NCBI RefSeq assembly: GCF_002024165.1
Contig: NZ_MWQN01000006.1
Span: 124,001-188,000 of the forward strand
Origin: Embleya scabrispora
Lineage (GTDB): Bacteria; Actinomycetota; Actinomycetes; Streptomycetales; Streptomycetaceae
DNA length: 64,000 bases
Reading direction: 5' to 3'
Part shown: positions 46,424 to 55,787 of the stretch, piece after piece
Layout: every line of letters begins with the position of its first letter
Numbering within the stretch: the first letter of the stretch is position 1
Position numbers and translations under genes: made by a program
The notes under the pieces: generated by a model
Databases searched by the model: none
What the model saw: the letters and a program-made list of their open reading frames with translations, nothing else
What the model was told of the DNA's origin: nothing

Positions 46424-47165
46424 GTGTCCGGATTCCGACCCGCGCACCGCGGCGTCCTGCGTGCCTTCGGTATCGGGACCGCAGGCGCGGCCGTCGCCGG
46501 ATCCGCCCTCGCCGATCCCGCCGCCGCCGCGGCGGCGGCCCCCGCCGGATCGTCCGGGCGGGCGTATGGCGGGAGCCGCCGCCTGCGGGTCCCCGCCGAC
46601 GACGTCCGGCACGCGCGCACCTGGATGTCCTGGCCTGCGAGCCGCTCCATCAGGGGCCGGCAGTTGTCCGGTGTGCAGCACGACATCGCCGGGATCGCCA
46701 AGGCGGTGACCGGCTTCGAACCGGTGATCATGTGCGCGGTAGACGAGGATGCCGCGGATCAGGCCCGCACGATGTGCGGCCCCGGCATCACGGTGACCAC
46801 TGACGAGGTCCCCACCGACGACCTGTGGATGCGCGACAGCTGCGCGGTGTTCCGCACGGATGGCACCGGCCGTGTCTCCGCCGTCCGAGGAGACCGACGC
46901 CAAGGGCCGCCCGCTCCAGGTCATCACCCTGCAGGGACCGCAGCACACCCGGTCGAGGAACCGCGATCTGGTCGACTCGTACCTGAACTTCCACCTCGTC
47001 AACGGCGCCGTCATCACCGCCCGGTTCGGCGACCCGCGCGCGGACGCGGCGGCCGAGGCCAAGCTCGCGAGCGCCTTCCCCGGACGCGTCGTGGTCCAAC
47101 TCGACGTCGACCGCCTGATGGGCGGCGGCGGAGGCATCCACTGCTCGACGATGCAGCAGCCCGCG
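46424..47165 (+). pseudogene. Agmatine deiminase-family gene with internal deletion
   Basis: From GTG 46424 (GAGG 7-9 bases upstream) the N-terminus is intact: export-signal-like stretch, VPADDVRHARTWMSWPASRS, DDLWMRDSCAVFRTDG. Near 46875 the coding frame shifts and resumes at ETDAKGRPLQVI, continuing to GGGGGIHCSTMQQPA with the catalytic Cys region. Compared with the intact paralog at 50532-51710, about 150 residues are missing, including the GEGGA.ETDG and H-x-D motifs, so it cannot be active. The normal stop is also lost. An operator copy remains upstream. Confidence 0.85.
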
Positions 47166-47341
47166 TCCCAGCCGGTCCGACCGGACGACCGGACGACCGG
47201 CCGGACCGTCGCCGGTGACGCGGCGCCGTCCCCGGCGGCATCCCCTCCTCCGCGTGCCCATTCGGGAGTCCCCGTGCACCCCTCCGGTGTCCCGCCCCTG
47301 TCCCGGCCCGCCTTCCAGCCCCCTCGCGCCGGACATATCCG

Positions 47342-47850
47342 CAGCGCGTCGGCGGACACGGATACCGGGTCGCGGCCCTGCTCGGGATCGGCGGCATGGG
47401 GTGGGTGTACCTGGCGTACACGCCCGGCGGACGGCCGGTGGCACTCAAGGTCGTCCGGCCGGAGTATGCCGCCGACCCCGAGTTCCGCGTGCGGTTCGCC
47501 CACGAGGTGGCCAACGCGCGGCGCATCCACGGCTTCCTCACCGCGCCCGTGGTGGACGCCGCGCCGACGCGGAGCTGCCCTGGCTCGCCGGCACGTACGT
47601 GCCGGCCCCTCGCTGCGGCAGGTCGTCGACGCCCGCGGCCCGCTGCCCACCCGTACGGTACTGCTGCTGATCGGTGGCATCGCCGAAGCCCTCCAGGAGA
47701 TCCACCGCGTCCACGTCGTGCACGGCGATCTCAAGCCCGCCGACGTCCTGGTCACCGCCGACGGGCCGCGCGTCATCGACTTCGGCATCGCCCGCGCCGC
47801 CGACACCGTCGCACTCACCGGTGTCGGCATCGGCAACGGAAATCGGCCAG
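47342..47850 (+). pseudogene. Serine/threonine protein kinase fragment
   Basis: Begins abruptly with YRVAALLGIGGMGWVYLAYT (glycine loop) and PVALKVVRPEYAADPEF (Lys), shifts frame near 47560, then continues with PAPSLRQVVDARGPLPTRTV, HVVHGDLKPADVLVT (catalytic loop, G-D instead of R-D) and VIDFGIARAADTVALTG. It ends before the activation segment and C-lobe. A Pkn-type relic, truncated at both ends and frameshifted. Confidence 0.75.
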
Positions 47851-47918
47851 ACCCGCGCGGAGGCTCCATCGGACGCCGCGGCCCGCACCCGGCGCCTGAC
47901 CGCCGAAGGGCCCCGCCG

Positions 47919-48791
47919 TCAGGCCGGGCCCGCGTCCGTGCGGGATTCCACCACCGCGCCCGCGAACACCGCCGCGGTCAGGCAGATCGCCACGATGGCC
48001 TCCGCCCACAGGAAGGCCAGGTAGTCCAGCAACGACCCGATCGGCGGGTTGCCGGGCGCGGTGTTGCGGAACGCGGCCAGGGCGAACAGCGTCGCCGCCA
48101 TCCACCCCAGCGCGGGCCAGACCAGCCCGCGGCGGCCGCCGACCATCACCTTCGCGCCGATGAAGACGGCGATGGCCAGTGCCCACATCGCCACGATCAT
48201 GAACACTGCGAACAGCAGGACCGTCCTGGACCGCTGCACGCCGAGGTCGAACCCGGCGACGCCGTGCTCGTTGGCCGCGTCGACGTCGATCGCGAAGAGC
48301 GCGTCGACGTTGACGAGGGTCATGGAGACCGGGACCGCCGCGCCGTCGGCCGTCGCGGAGAACGCGATGTCGGTGGCGTATTCGTCGAAGGGGTAGTCGG
48401 TGACCGCTCCCCCGGCCAGGGCGACGGGCACGTCCTTGGCGTCCACGCGAGTGTGGGCCGGGAACGTGAGGTCGCCGCGCACGTCCTGCGAGGTTCGCAG
48501 GACCAGGTCCTGGGACGTCAGCAGGCCGTCCTCCTCGGCGAGGCGCCCGCGCGGGGTGACCATGACGCGCAGGGTGAGCTCCCGCGCCGCCGCGTCGACG
48601 CGCTGCACGGTGGCCCTGACGTCGATGCGGTCGGGCGCGGGGTTCGGGGCGTGGTAGGTGGTGTCCAGCGCGATCCGCTCACCGACCTGCATCCACACCC
48701 CGACGGCCAGGATGAGTGCGACGACCATGGAGCCGACGACCGTGGCCGCGATACGTCGGCGGCTCCAGTGGCCTCGGGACGGACCTTTCAC
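47919..48791 (-). CDS. DUF4436-family membrane protein
   Basis: A 290-residue protein from GTG 48791. One N-terminal membrane helix (IAATVVGSMVVALILAVGVW), an extracytoplasmic beta-rich domain of about 150 residues (YPFDEYATDIAFSATADG), then three to four C-terminal helices (VLLFAVFMIVAMWALAIAVF, YLAFLWAEAIVAICLTAAVF). This fits DUF4436, whose function is unknown. It lies 57 bp downstream of the lipoprotein deiminase on the same strand, probably one operon. Confidence 0.75.
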   Translation of the reverse strand: MKGPSRGHWSRRRIAATVVGSMVVALILAVGVWMQVGERIALDTTYHAPNPAPDRIDVRATVQRVDAAARELTLRVMVTPRGRLAEEDGLLTSQDLVLRTSQDVRGDLTFPAHTRVDAKDVPVALAGGAVTDYPFDEYATDIAFSATADGAAVPVSMTLVNVDALFAIDVDAANEHGVAGFDLGVQRSRTVLLFAVFMIVAMWALAIAVFIGAKVMVGGRRGLVWPALGWMAATLFALAAFRNTAPGNPPIGSLLDYLAFLWAEAIVAICLTAAVFAGAVVESRTDAGPA

Positions 48792-48848
48792 GCGCGCCTC
48801 CGCACTGGTGGACTGGGCAGTGCCCGGACGGGCGCCGCGGAAAGCCGG

Positions 48849-50042
48849 TCAGGCCACGGGTGCGGTCGGCTGGTCGTGGGTCGCGCAATGGATGCCGCCG
48901 CCACCAGAGGCGATGACGTCGATCCGCACGGGGACGATGTCGCGGGTCGGGAAGTGGTCCTTGAGGATCTGCCCGGCGCGGTCGTCGGCGGCCCCGTCGC
49001 CGAACTTCGGGAAGAAGACGGCCTTGTTGCCGATGTAGAAGTTGGCATACGAAGACAGGAAATCGTCGCCGCGGCCGTTGGTCCTGGCGGGGTCGGGCTG
49101 CGGGAGGTCGACCACCTCGATGGTCTTGCCGCGCGCGTCGGTGGCGTCCTTCAGGACGCTGCGGGCCTGCGCGGCCGACATCGACCACGAGTCCTCGGGC
49201 TCGCCGGGGAACGCGGTGTCCAGCAGGACGACGCCGGGAGCGACGAACCGCACCAGCGCGTCCACATGGGCATCGGTGATGTCCTGGCCCCTGACCCCGT
49301 CGAACCAGATCATCGTGGTGACCCCGAGCAGCCTCTTCAACTCGTCCTCGATCTGCTGCCGGGTCTTGTCCGGGTTGCGGTTGGTGTTGACCAGTGAGCT
49401 CTCGGTGGCCAGCAGTGTCCCGGCGCCGTCGGTCTCCAGCGCGCCGCCTTCGCCCACGATCCAGGTCCGGTCGCGCGAGATGCCGTACCTGGCGAGGACC
49501 TCGCGGGCGACGAGCGCGTCGTTGGCGTGCGCCTGCTTGTCGCCCCAGCCGTTGAAGTCGAGGTCGACGCCGCGCAGCCTGCCGCCGTCCTCGACGAACA
49601 CCGGCGCGGTGTCGCGTGCCCACAGGTCGTCCACGGCGATGGGCACCACCTCGACGTCGGAGCCGCAGGCGGACTCGGCGGCGTCGGCCTGGTCGGGGCG
49701 GGCGAGCATGACCAGGGGCTCGGTGGCGGCGATGGCGCGGGCCAGGCGGGCGATGTCCGTGCGTACGGCAGGCAGGTCGGTGTCCCAGATGCCGGTGGAG
49801 GCGGGCCAGGACATGAACGTGCGCGCGTGCGGCTCCCATTCGGCGCCGAACCGGCGGCCGACCCGGGTCGGTGAGGGCGAGCCGGGCGCGCTCGGGTTCT
49901 CGCTCGGGCCGCCGGACGGCGCGGGCACCTGCGCAGCGTCGCCGGAGGAGTCGGAACACGCCGCGAGCCCGAAGGTGCCCGCGCCGACGCCGGCCATCGT
50001 GCGGAGCACTTGGCGGCGGGACACCGAAGGGGTATCGGTCAC
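48849..50042 (-). CDS. Agmatine deiminase-family lipoprotein, Tat-exported
   Basis: A 397-residue protein from GTG 50042. The N-terminus has a Tat motif SRRQVLRTM and a lipobox ending in Cys (FGLAAC). The deiminase domain has SWPASTGIW, DDLWARDTAPVF, GEGGALETDG, H-x-D in DAHVDALVRF and catalytic C386 in GGGGIHC. The family hydrolyses guanidino groups (agmatine to N-carbamoylputrescine plus ammonia, or peptidyl-arginine). The lipoprotein form would act on the outer face of the membrane. Divergent from 50532, sharing an operator region. Confidence 0.88.
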   Translation of the reverse strand: MTDTPSVSRRQVLRTMAGVGAGTFGLAACSDSSGDAAQVPAPSGGPSENPSAPGSPSPTRVGRRFGAEWEPHARTFMSWPASTGIWDTDLPAVRTDIARLARAIAATEPLVMLARPDQADAAESACGSDVEVVPIAVDDLWARDTAPVFVEDGGRLRGVDLDFNGWGDKQAHANDALVAREVLARYGISRDRTWIVGEGGALETDGAGTLLATESSLVNTNRNPDKTRQQIEDELKRLLGVTTMIWFDGVRGQDITDAHVDALVRFVAPGVVLLDTAFPGEPEDSWSMSAAQARSVLKDATDARGKTIEVVDLPQPDPARTNGRGDDFLSSYANFYIGNKAVFFPKFGDGAADDRAGQILKDHFPTRDIVPVRIDVIASGGGGIHCATHDQPTAPVA

Positions 50043-50531
50043 GAGTCCCGTCCTTCCGGATGGTGGAGAGGTCGGCGGACGGGCCGCGCCACCGCGATGA
50101 GGGCGACCGGAGCAACCGGACGGGTACCCCGTGCCGGCGTGTCCGTGCGGAGCGATCGGGTGCACCGCCGGGCGAACGAGTGAATGCGGGCGCGGACCGA
50201 GTGTCCGGATTCCCGCCGACAGCGGGGTGCCCGCCGGCAGGCGGCGGGCGGGTGATCCCGGACCGTCCGGACGGCGTCCGGGCCGTGGATGGCGGGTGAA
50301 GGACCCTTACCCCTCCATATCTTGACTGATTTTTCAGTCAGTGCCACAGTGTGGGCACGCCAACCGAAACCGTCCCGCGGCCCCGCCCGACGCTCCGGGC
50401 CCGACGGTCCGGCCTGGACCGTCGGATTCGGACACGGCGAGCGCGACACGAAGGTCCGCAGCGCACCGCCTCACCGCCCCATGTATCCGACCCCGCCGTT
50501 CCGGCGGGAGCAGCCGACAGGAGAGTCAGCC
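50043..50531. other. Shared regulatory region between divergent deiminase operons
   Basis: About 490 bp without a supported gene. Contains the operator palindrome at 50323-50340; a TTGACT at 50322 overlaps it and could be a -35 box for the rightward operon. Confidence 0.55.
50323..50340. promoter_or_regulatory. TetR operator, site 3 (between divergent deiminase genes)
   Basis: TGACTGA-TTTT-TCAGTCA, perfect 7-bp arms. It shares GACTGA..TTTCAGT with sites 1 and 2, so the same regulators probably act here. Located 192 bp before the rightward operon. Confidence 0.7.
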
Positions 50532-51710
50532 ATGCATGAAGCGCACGGTTCGAACCGCTCGGACGCGCTCGACGGCTCCGCCGCGCACCCGTCCCGCCGC
50601 AACTTCGTCGGCGCCGCGCTGCTCGGCGCCGCGGGCCTGACCGTCGGTGCATCCTCCCGGGCCGGCGCAACCCCGCGCACCGCCGCCAAAGCCCGGGTCG
50701 CTGCCGCCGTCCTGCGGGTCCCCGCAGACGACGTCGCACACGTACGCACCTGGATGGCGTGGCCGAGCAAGTCGTCGATCTGGGGCAACCGGCTCAGCGG
50801 CGTGCAGAACGACGTCGCGCTCATCGCCAAGACGATCGCCCGCTTCGAGCCGGTGGTCATGATGGCGGCGGACTCCTCCAGCGCGAGCACCGCACGGTCC
50901 AAGTGCGGCTCCACGGTGACCGTCATCAGCTCGATCCCGGTCGACGACCTGTGGGCCCGCGACACCGCGCCGGTGTTCCGAACCGACGGCTCCGGCCGCC
51001 GCGACGCGGTCGGCCTCGGCTTCAACGGCTGGGGCAGCAAGCAGACCCACGCCAAGGACGCCCTGGTGGCCTCCCAAATCGCCTCGTTCGACGGCCTGGC
51101 GTTCACCAGGGCCGGCTTCACCGGTGAGGGCGGCGCGATCGAGACCGACGGTGACGGCACCGTGATGGCCACCGAGTCCAGCCTGATCAACGGCAACCGC
51201 AACCCCGGCATGACCAAAGCGCAGGTCGAGGCCGCAGTGCTGGCCGCCTACGGGGCGACCAGGATGCTGTGGGTTCCCGGTATCAAGGGCCAGGACATCA
51301 CCGACGACCACATCGACGCCACCTCGCGGTTCATCCGCCCCGGCGTCGTCATGGTGCAGATGCCGCCCGCGAGCCGCACCGACATTTGGGCGCAGGACGC
51401 CCGCAAGCAGTTCCAGATCCTGTCCGCGGCGACCGACGCGAAGGGCCGCCGCCTGCGGGTGATCCGCATCGACGGGCCGGACACGGTGCGCTCCGACAGC
51501 GAGGACTTCGTCGACTCGTACATCAACTTCCACGTCTGCAACGGCGGCGTCGTCATGGCGCAGTTCGGCGACACGGCCAAGGACGCCGCGGCCAAGCAGG
51601 TCGTCGCCGCCGCTTTCCCGGGCCGCCAGGTCGTGCAGATCAACATCGACCGCATCGCCCTCGGGGGCGGCGGCGTGCACTGCACGACCATGCAGGAGCC
51701 CGTCGCCTAG
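50532..51710 (+). CDS. Agmatine deiminase-family protein, Tat-exported
   Basis: A 392-residue protein from ATG 50532 (AGGAG 8 bases upstream). Tat signal SRRNFVGAALLGAAG without a lipobox, so likely secreted. The deiminase domain has AWPSKSSIW, DDLWARDTAPVF, GEGGAIETDG, DDHIDATSRF and C384 in GGGGVHC; all expected catalytic positions are present. First gene of the rightward operon, followed by two further deiminases and an ABC transporter. Closest homolog in the window is the relic at 46424. Confidence 0.9.
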   Translation: MHEAHGSNRSDALDGSAAHPSRRNFVGAALLGAAGLTVGASSRAGATPRTAAKARVAAAVLRVPADDVAHVRTWMAWPSKSSIWGNRLSGVQNDVALIAKTIARFEPVVMMAADSSSASTARSKCGSTVTVISSIPVDDLWARDTAPVFRTDGSGRRDAVGLGFNGWGSKQTHAKDALVASQIASFDGLAFTRAGFTGEGGAIETDGDGTVMATESSLINGNRNPGMTKAQVEAAVLAAYGATRMLWVPGIKGQDITDDHIDATSRFIRPGVVMVQMPPASRTDIWAQDARKQFQILSAATDAKGRRLRVIRIDGPDTVRSDSEDFVDSYINFHVCNGGVVMAQFGDTAKDAAAKQVVAAAFPGRQVVQINIDRIALGGGGVHCTTMQEPVA

Positions 51711-51794
51711 GCAATGCCCGCAGCGTCCGACCGGCGCCGGACCACTCCTCCTGTGTCGTACAGCGCCCACCGCACTACCCGTTCGGAGTTCATC

Positions 51795-52961
51795 GTGTCT
51801 GGTTCGTCCATCTCCCGCCGCGCAGTCCTGCGCGGCATGGTCGCCGCCGGCGCCGTGGCCACCGGTGCCGCCGCCTGCTCCTCCGCCGAGGACGGTGCCG
51901 ACGAGCCCGCCGGCCGGGCAACGGGCCGGCCGGAAGGCGGCACTGCGGCACCGGCGGGGAGAAGGTTCGGCGCGGAGTGGGAAAAGCACGAGCGGACGCT
52001 CATGTCCTGGCCCGCCTCCGCCGGGATCCGGGGCAAGGACCTGCGCGAGGACGTGGCTCGGGTGGCCCGGGCGATCGCCGAGTTCGAGCCGGTGGTCCTC
52101 CTGACCCGCCCGGGCCAGGAGGACGCCGCCCGCAAGGCGTGCGGCTCCCTGGTCGAGGTGGCCGCCGTCCCGGTCGACGGCCTGTGGGCGCGCGATACCG
52201 CGGCGGTCTGCGTCGAGGATGCCGGGGCGCTGCTCGGCATCGACTTCAACTTCAACGGCTGGGGCGACAAGCAGACCCACGCCAACGACGGCAAGGTCGC
52301 CGCAGCCGTGCCGGCGCGCTACAACCTGGCACGGTTCCAGGCCCCGCTCGTGGCCGAAGGCGGCTCGTTCGAGACCGACGGGGCCGGCACGCTGATGGTC
52401 ACCGAGAGCTCGATCGTCAACGCCAACCGCAACCCCGGCAGGAACAGGGCCCAGCTCGAAGAAGAACCCAAGCGCACGCTCGGGGTCACGCAGGTGGTGT
52501 GGTTCGCGGGCGTGCGCGGCGAGGACATCACCGACGCGCATGTCGACTCGCTGGTGCGGTTCGCCGCGCCTGGCGTCGTGCTGCTCGACACGCCCTTCCC
52601 CTGCATGCCGGCCGACTCGTGGTCGCGGTCCGCCGACCGGGCCCGCGCGGTACCGAAGGACGCGGTGGACGCGCGGGGCAAGGCGTTCGAGGTGATCGAC
52701 CTGCCGCAGCCGGATCCGGACCGAATCACCGGCCGCGGCGACACGTTCCTGTCCACGTACGCCAACTTCTACATCGCGAACGGTGCGGTGCTCATCCCCG
52801 AGTTCGGCGACCCCGAGGCCGACGACCGGGCCAAGCGCATGCCGGCCGACCACTTCCCCGGGCGTGAGGTCGTCGCCGTTCCGATCGACGGCATCGCCTC
52901 CGGCGGTGGCGGCATCCACTGCTCCACCCACGACGTGCCGGCCGCGCCCGCGGCCCGGTAG
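51795..52961 (+). CDS. Agmatine deiminase-family lipoprotein, Tat-exported
   Basis: A 388-residue protein from GTG 51795. Tat motif SRRAVLRGM and a lipobox-like ATGAAAC, then FGAEWEKHERTLMSWPASA. Motifs: DGLWARDTAAVC, AEGGSFETDG, DAHVDSLVRF and C376 in GGGGIHC. The usual GEGG is AEGG here and RDT.PV reads RDTAAV, so activity may be altered. Most similar to the minus-strand lipoprotein at 48849. 84 bp after the previous gene, same operon. Confidence 0.86.
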   Translation: MSGSSISRRAVLRGMVAAGAVATGAAACSSAEDGADEPAGRATGRPEGGTAAPAGRRFGAEWEKHERTLMSWPASAGIRGKDLREDVARVARAIAEFEPVVLLTRPGQEDAARKACGSLVEVAAVPVDGLWARDTAAVCVEDAGALLGIDFNFNGWGDKQTHANDGKVAAAVPARYNLARFQAPLVAEGGSFETDGAGTLMVTESSIVNANRNPGRNRAQLEEEPKRTLGVTQVVWFAGVRGEDITDAHVDSLVRFAAPGVVLLDTPFPCMPADSWSRSADRARAVPKDAVDARGKAFEVIDLPQPDPDRITGRGDTFLSTYANFYIANGAVLIPEFGDPEADDRAKRMPADHFPGREVVAVPIDGIASGGGGIHCSTHDVPAAPAAR

Positions 52962-53065
52962 TCCCGGGCGTCGGCTCCGCCCGAGGCGATCCAGCCGACG
53001 AATCCCACCCACCGACCTCCTTTCCGCGGTTACCGCACCACCCACGATCGAAAGAGACAACACCC

Positions 53066-54079
53066 ATGACGTTCCGGATGCCCGCCGAGTGGACCGAGCA
53101 CGACCGCTGCCTGATGGCCTGGCCGACCCGCGCCGACCTGTGGGGCGAGATGTTCGCGTCCGCGAAGACGGAGTACGCCGCGGTCGCCCGCGCCATCGCG
53201 GAGTTCGAGCCGGTCACCATGGTCACCGTGCCGGGCTCGGGCGGCGAGGCCCGGACGCTGTGCGGCGAAGCGGTCACCGTCGTCGAACTGCCCATCGACG
53301 ACGCGTGGTTCCGCGACTCGGGCCCGATCTTCGTCACCGATGAGGACGGCCGCCGAGCGGGCGTCGACTTCCGGTTCAACGCGTGGGGCCGCAAGCACTC
53401 CCCGTGGGATTCGGACGACAAGGTGGCCGCGGCGCTGATCGCCCGGGTGGGCGACGAGCGCATCGCCTCGGACATGATCCTCGAGGGCGGCGCCATCACC
53501 GTCGACGGAGAGGGCACCCTCATCACCACCGAGCAATGCCTGCTGCACCCGAACCGCAACCCGGACATGAGCCGCGCCGAGATCGAGGCGGAGATCAAAG
53601 CGAAGCTGGGCGTCACCAAGATCGTCTGGCTGCCGTACGGCGGCCTGCTGGACGAGGAGACGGACGGACACGTCGACGGCGTATGCGCGTTCGTCGCGCC
53701 GGGCAAGGTGATCATCCAGCTGCCCGAGGACCCGGAGCACCCCGACTACGCCCGCTGCCGCGCGAACCGCGCCGTGCTGGAGGCGTCCACGGACGCGCGG
53801 GGCCGCCCGTTCGAGATCGTCGAGATCTCGCAGTCGAACGCCTTGCTCTGGGGCGGCATCGACATCGAGGTGTCGTACCTGAACTTCTACATCGCCAACG
53901 GCGGCGTCGTCGTGCCGGTCGCGGACCATCCCGCGGACGCCGGGGCGCTCGCCGTCATCCAGGCCGCCTTCCCCGACCGGAAGGTCGTCGGCGTCGTCAC
54001 CCCGACCGTCGCCTACGGCGGCGGCGGCGTGCACTGCATCACCCAGCAGGTCCCCGTCACGTCCTCGCCCTCCGCCTAG
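53066..54079 (+). CDS. aguA: Agmatine deiminase, cytosolic
   Basis: A 337-residue protein without a signal peptide (MTFRMPAEWTEHDRCLMAWP). It has DDAWFRDSGPIFV, LEGGAITVDGEG, TDGHVDGVCAF and catalytic C324 in GGGGVHC, closest of the five to classical AguA, which converts agmatine to N-carbamoylputrescine. GAAAGAGA lies 8 bases before the start. 32 bp before the ABC binding protein, so transport and hydrolysis are probably coupled. No putrescine carbamoyltransferase or N-carbamoylputrescine amidase gene is nearby. Confidence 0.9.
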   Translation: MTFRMPAEWTEHDRCLMAWPTRADLWGEMFASAKTEYAAVARAIAEFEPVTMVTVPGSGGEARTLCGEAVTVVELPIDDAWFRDSGPIFVTDEDGRRAGVDFRFNAWGRKHSPWDSDDKVAAALIARVGDERIASDMILEGGAITVDGEGTLITTEQCLLHPNRNPDMSRAEIEAEIKAKLGVTKIVWLPYGGLLDEETDGHVDGVCAFVAPGKVIIQLPEDPEHPDYARCRANRAVLEASTDARGRPFEIVEISQSNALLWGGIDIEVSYLNFYIANGGVVVPVADHPADAGALAVIQAAFPDRKVVGVVTPTVAYGGGGVHCITQQVPVTSSPSA

Positions 54080-54110
54080 CCCGCGCACTCCCCCTCGGAA
54101 GGGACTCCCG

Positions 54111-55787
54111 ATGCCCGGAAACGCTCCGTTCCCGTCCAGACCCTCCATACGCCGCGCCGCCGTCCCGGCCGCGGTGCTGGCGCTCGCACTCGTCGCGGCC
54201 TGTTCGGGACCGCCGAAGAACAACGACAACCCGGCGGGCCCGTCCGGGGGAGGCACCAACGCGGGCGGCTTCGCACTGTCGGCCGGGACCCCGCCGGCCA
54301 AGGGCGACATCGACAAGTTCGGCTGGGCGCTGTACGCCGAACCGCTCACCCTGGACTGGATCCAGGCGTTCGACTACCCGCAGAACACCGTGCTCTCGAA
54401 CGTCTGCGAGAGCCTGATGCGCTGGACCCCCGATCTGAAGGTCCAGCCGGGGCTGGCCCAGAAGGCGTCCAACCCGGACCCGAACACGTGGGTGTACGAC
54501 CTGCGCCAGGGCGTGAAGTTCCACAACGGCGAGACGATGACCGCGGACGACGTGGTCTTCAGCTTCGGCCGCCAGATGAACCCGGACCTGGCCGCGTCCT
54601 GGGCCGAGTCGTTCGAGAACGTCGACGCGGTAACCGCCACCGGCCCGCTGCAGGTCACCGTCAAGCTCAAGAAACCCGACTCGCTGTTCCCGCAGCTGAT
54701 GGCGACCGCGGCGGGCGTGGTGGCGAACCGCAGGGGCGTCGAGGCGCACGGCAAGGACTACGGCGTCGAAGGCAGCCTGGAGTGCACGGGCCCGTACAGG
54801 CTCGCCCGCTGGGCCAAGGGCCAGTCCGTGGACCTGGAGCGGTTCAACGGCTACTGGGGAACCAAGCCGAAGGCCAAGACGGTCGAGTTCAAGTTCCTCA
54901 CCGACCCCTCCGCGCGTACCAACGCGATGCTGAGCGGCGAGGTCGACGGCGGGTTCCTCATCCCGACCGAGAGCTACCAGCGGCTGCGCGCCGGCGGCGT
55001 CGGCACACTGTACGCGGGCGAGGGATTGAGCACGGTCAACGTGAACGTGACGAGCATGAAGGGCGCGCTCGGCGACGTGCGCGTGAGGCGGGCGCTGTCG
55101 ATGGCGCTGGACCGTTCCGGCTTCGTCAAGACCGCGCTGGCGGGCAACGGCACGGTCACCAACTCGATCACGCCCAAGGCGTCGTGGACGGGCTCCTCGC
55201 CGCAGGTGCCGGCCGACGCGTTCGACAAACTGCCGCCGTCCGCGCAGGACATCGACGGCGCGAAGAAGCTGATCGAGGAGGCGGGCGCCAAGGGCAAGAA
55301 GGTCGTCGTCGCGACCAGCCCGATCGGGCAGGACGTGAGCCTGCTGGCGACCGCGATCCAGGACGCCGGAACCAGGATCGGCCTCGACGTCGAGCTCGAG
55401 ACGATCGCGCCGGACGCGTTCTCGGCGCTGTTCACCGACCCGGCGGCGCGCGAGGGGATCGACATGTTCCCCGAGACGTACTACCTGTCGGTGACCGACC
55501 CGGTCGACCTGCTGCGCAACTTCCGGACCGGCGGGTACCAGAACCACGCCGGCTACTCGAACCCGGAGTACGACGCGCTGGTGGAGCAGATCACCGCGAC
55601 GTACGACCCGCAGCAGCGGATCGCGCTGGAGGCCAAGCTCCAGAAGATGGCCGCCGACCAGGTGCTGTGGATGCCGGTCGCCGAGTGGCCCTCCACGGTG
55701 TTCCTGAACAAGCGGATCACCGGCGCGCCTACCACCATCGCGTACATGTACTACCCGTGGGCGGCCGATGTGGGGGCCGCGGGGTGA
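54111..55787 (+). CDS. ABC transporter substrate-binding lipoprotein, family 5
   Basis: A 558-residue protein. Lipoprotein signal with lipobox LVAAC (C31), then the SBP_bac_5 fold (SNVCESLMRWTPDLKVQPGL, WVYDLRQGVKFHNGETMTAD, LECTGPYRLARW). This family binds oligopeptides, nickel and other cationic or peptide-like ligands. GGAAGGG lies 8 bases before the ATG. Stop overlaps the permease GTG. Context suggests an agmatine-like, arginine-containing or citrulline-like ligand, but this is inference. Confidence 0.94.
   Translation: MPGNAPFPSRPSIRRAAVPAAVLALALVAACSGPPKNNDNPAGPSGGGTNAGGFALSAGTPPAKGDIDKFGWALYAEPLTLDWIQAFDYPQNTVLSNVCESLMRWTPDLKVQPGLAQKASNPDPNTWVYDLRQGVKFHNGETMTADDVVFSFGRQMNPDLAASWAESFENVDAVTATGPLQVTVKLKKPDSLFPQLMATAAGVVANRRGVEAHGKDYGVEGSLECTGPYRLARWAKGQSVDLERFNGYWGTKPKAKTVEFKFLTDPSARTNAMLSGEVDGGFLIPTESYQRLRAGGVGTLYAGEGLSTVNVNVTSMKGALGDVRVRRALSMALDRSGFVKTALAGNGTVTNSITPKASWTGSSPQVPADAFDKLPPSAQDIDGAKKLIEEAGAKGKKVVVATSPIGQDVSLLATAIQDAGTRIGLDVELETIAPDAFSALFTDPAAREGIDMFPETYYLSVTDPVDLLRNFRTGGYQNHAGYSNPEYDALVEQITATYDPQQRIALEAKLQKMAADQVLWMPVAEWPSTVFLNKRITGAPTTIAYMYYPWAADVGAAG

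Noticed and set aside
50526-53063. 845-codon minus-strand frame across the deiminase genes
   Set aside because: Mirror frame of two well-supported deiminase genes with complete catalytic motifs; its own translation has no recognisable fold.
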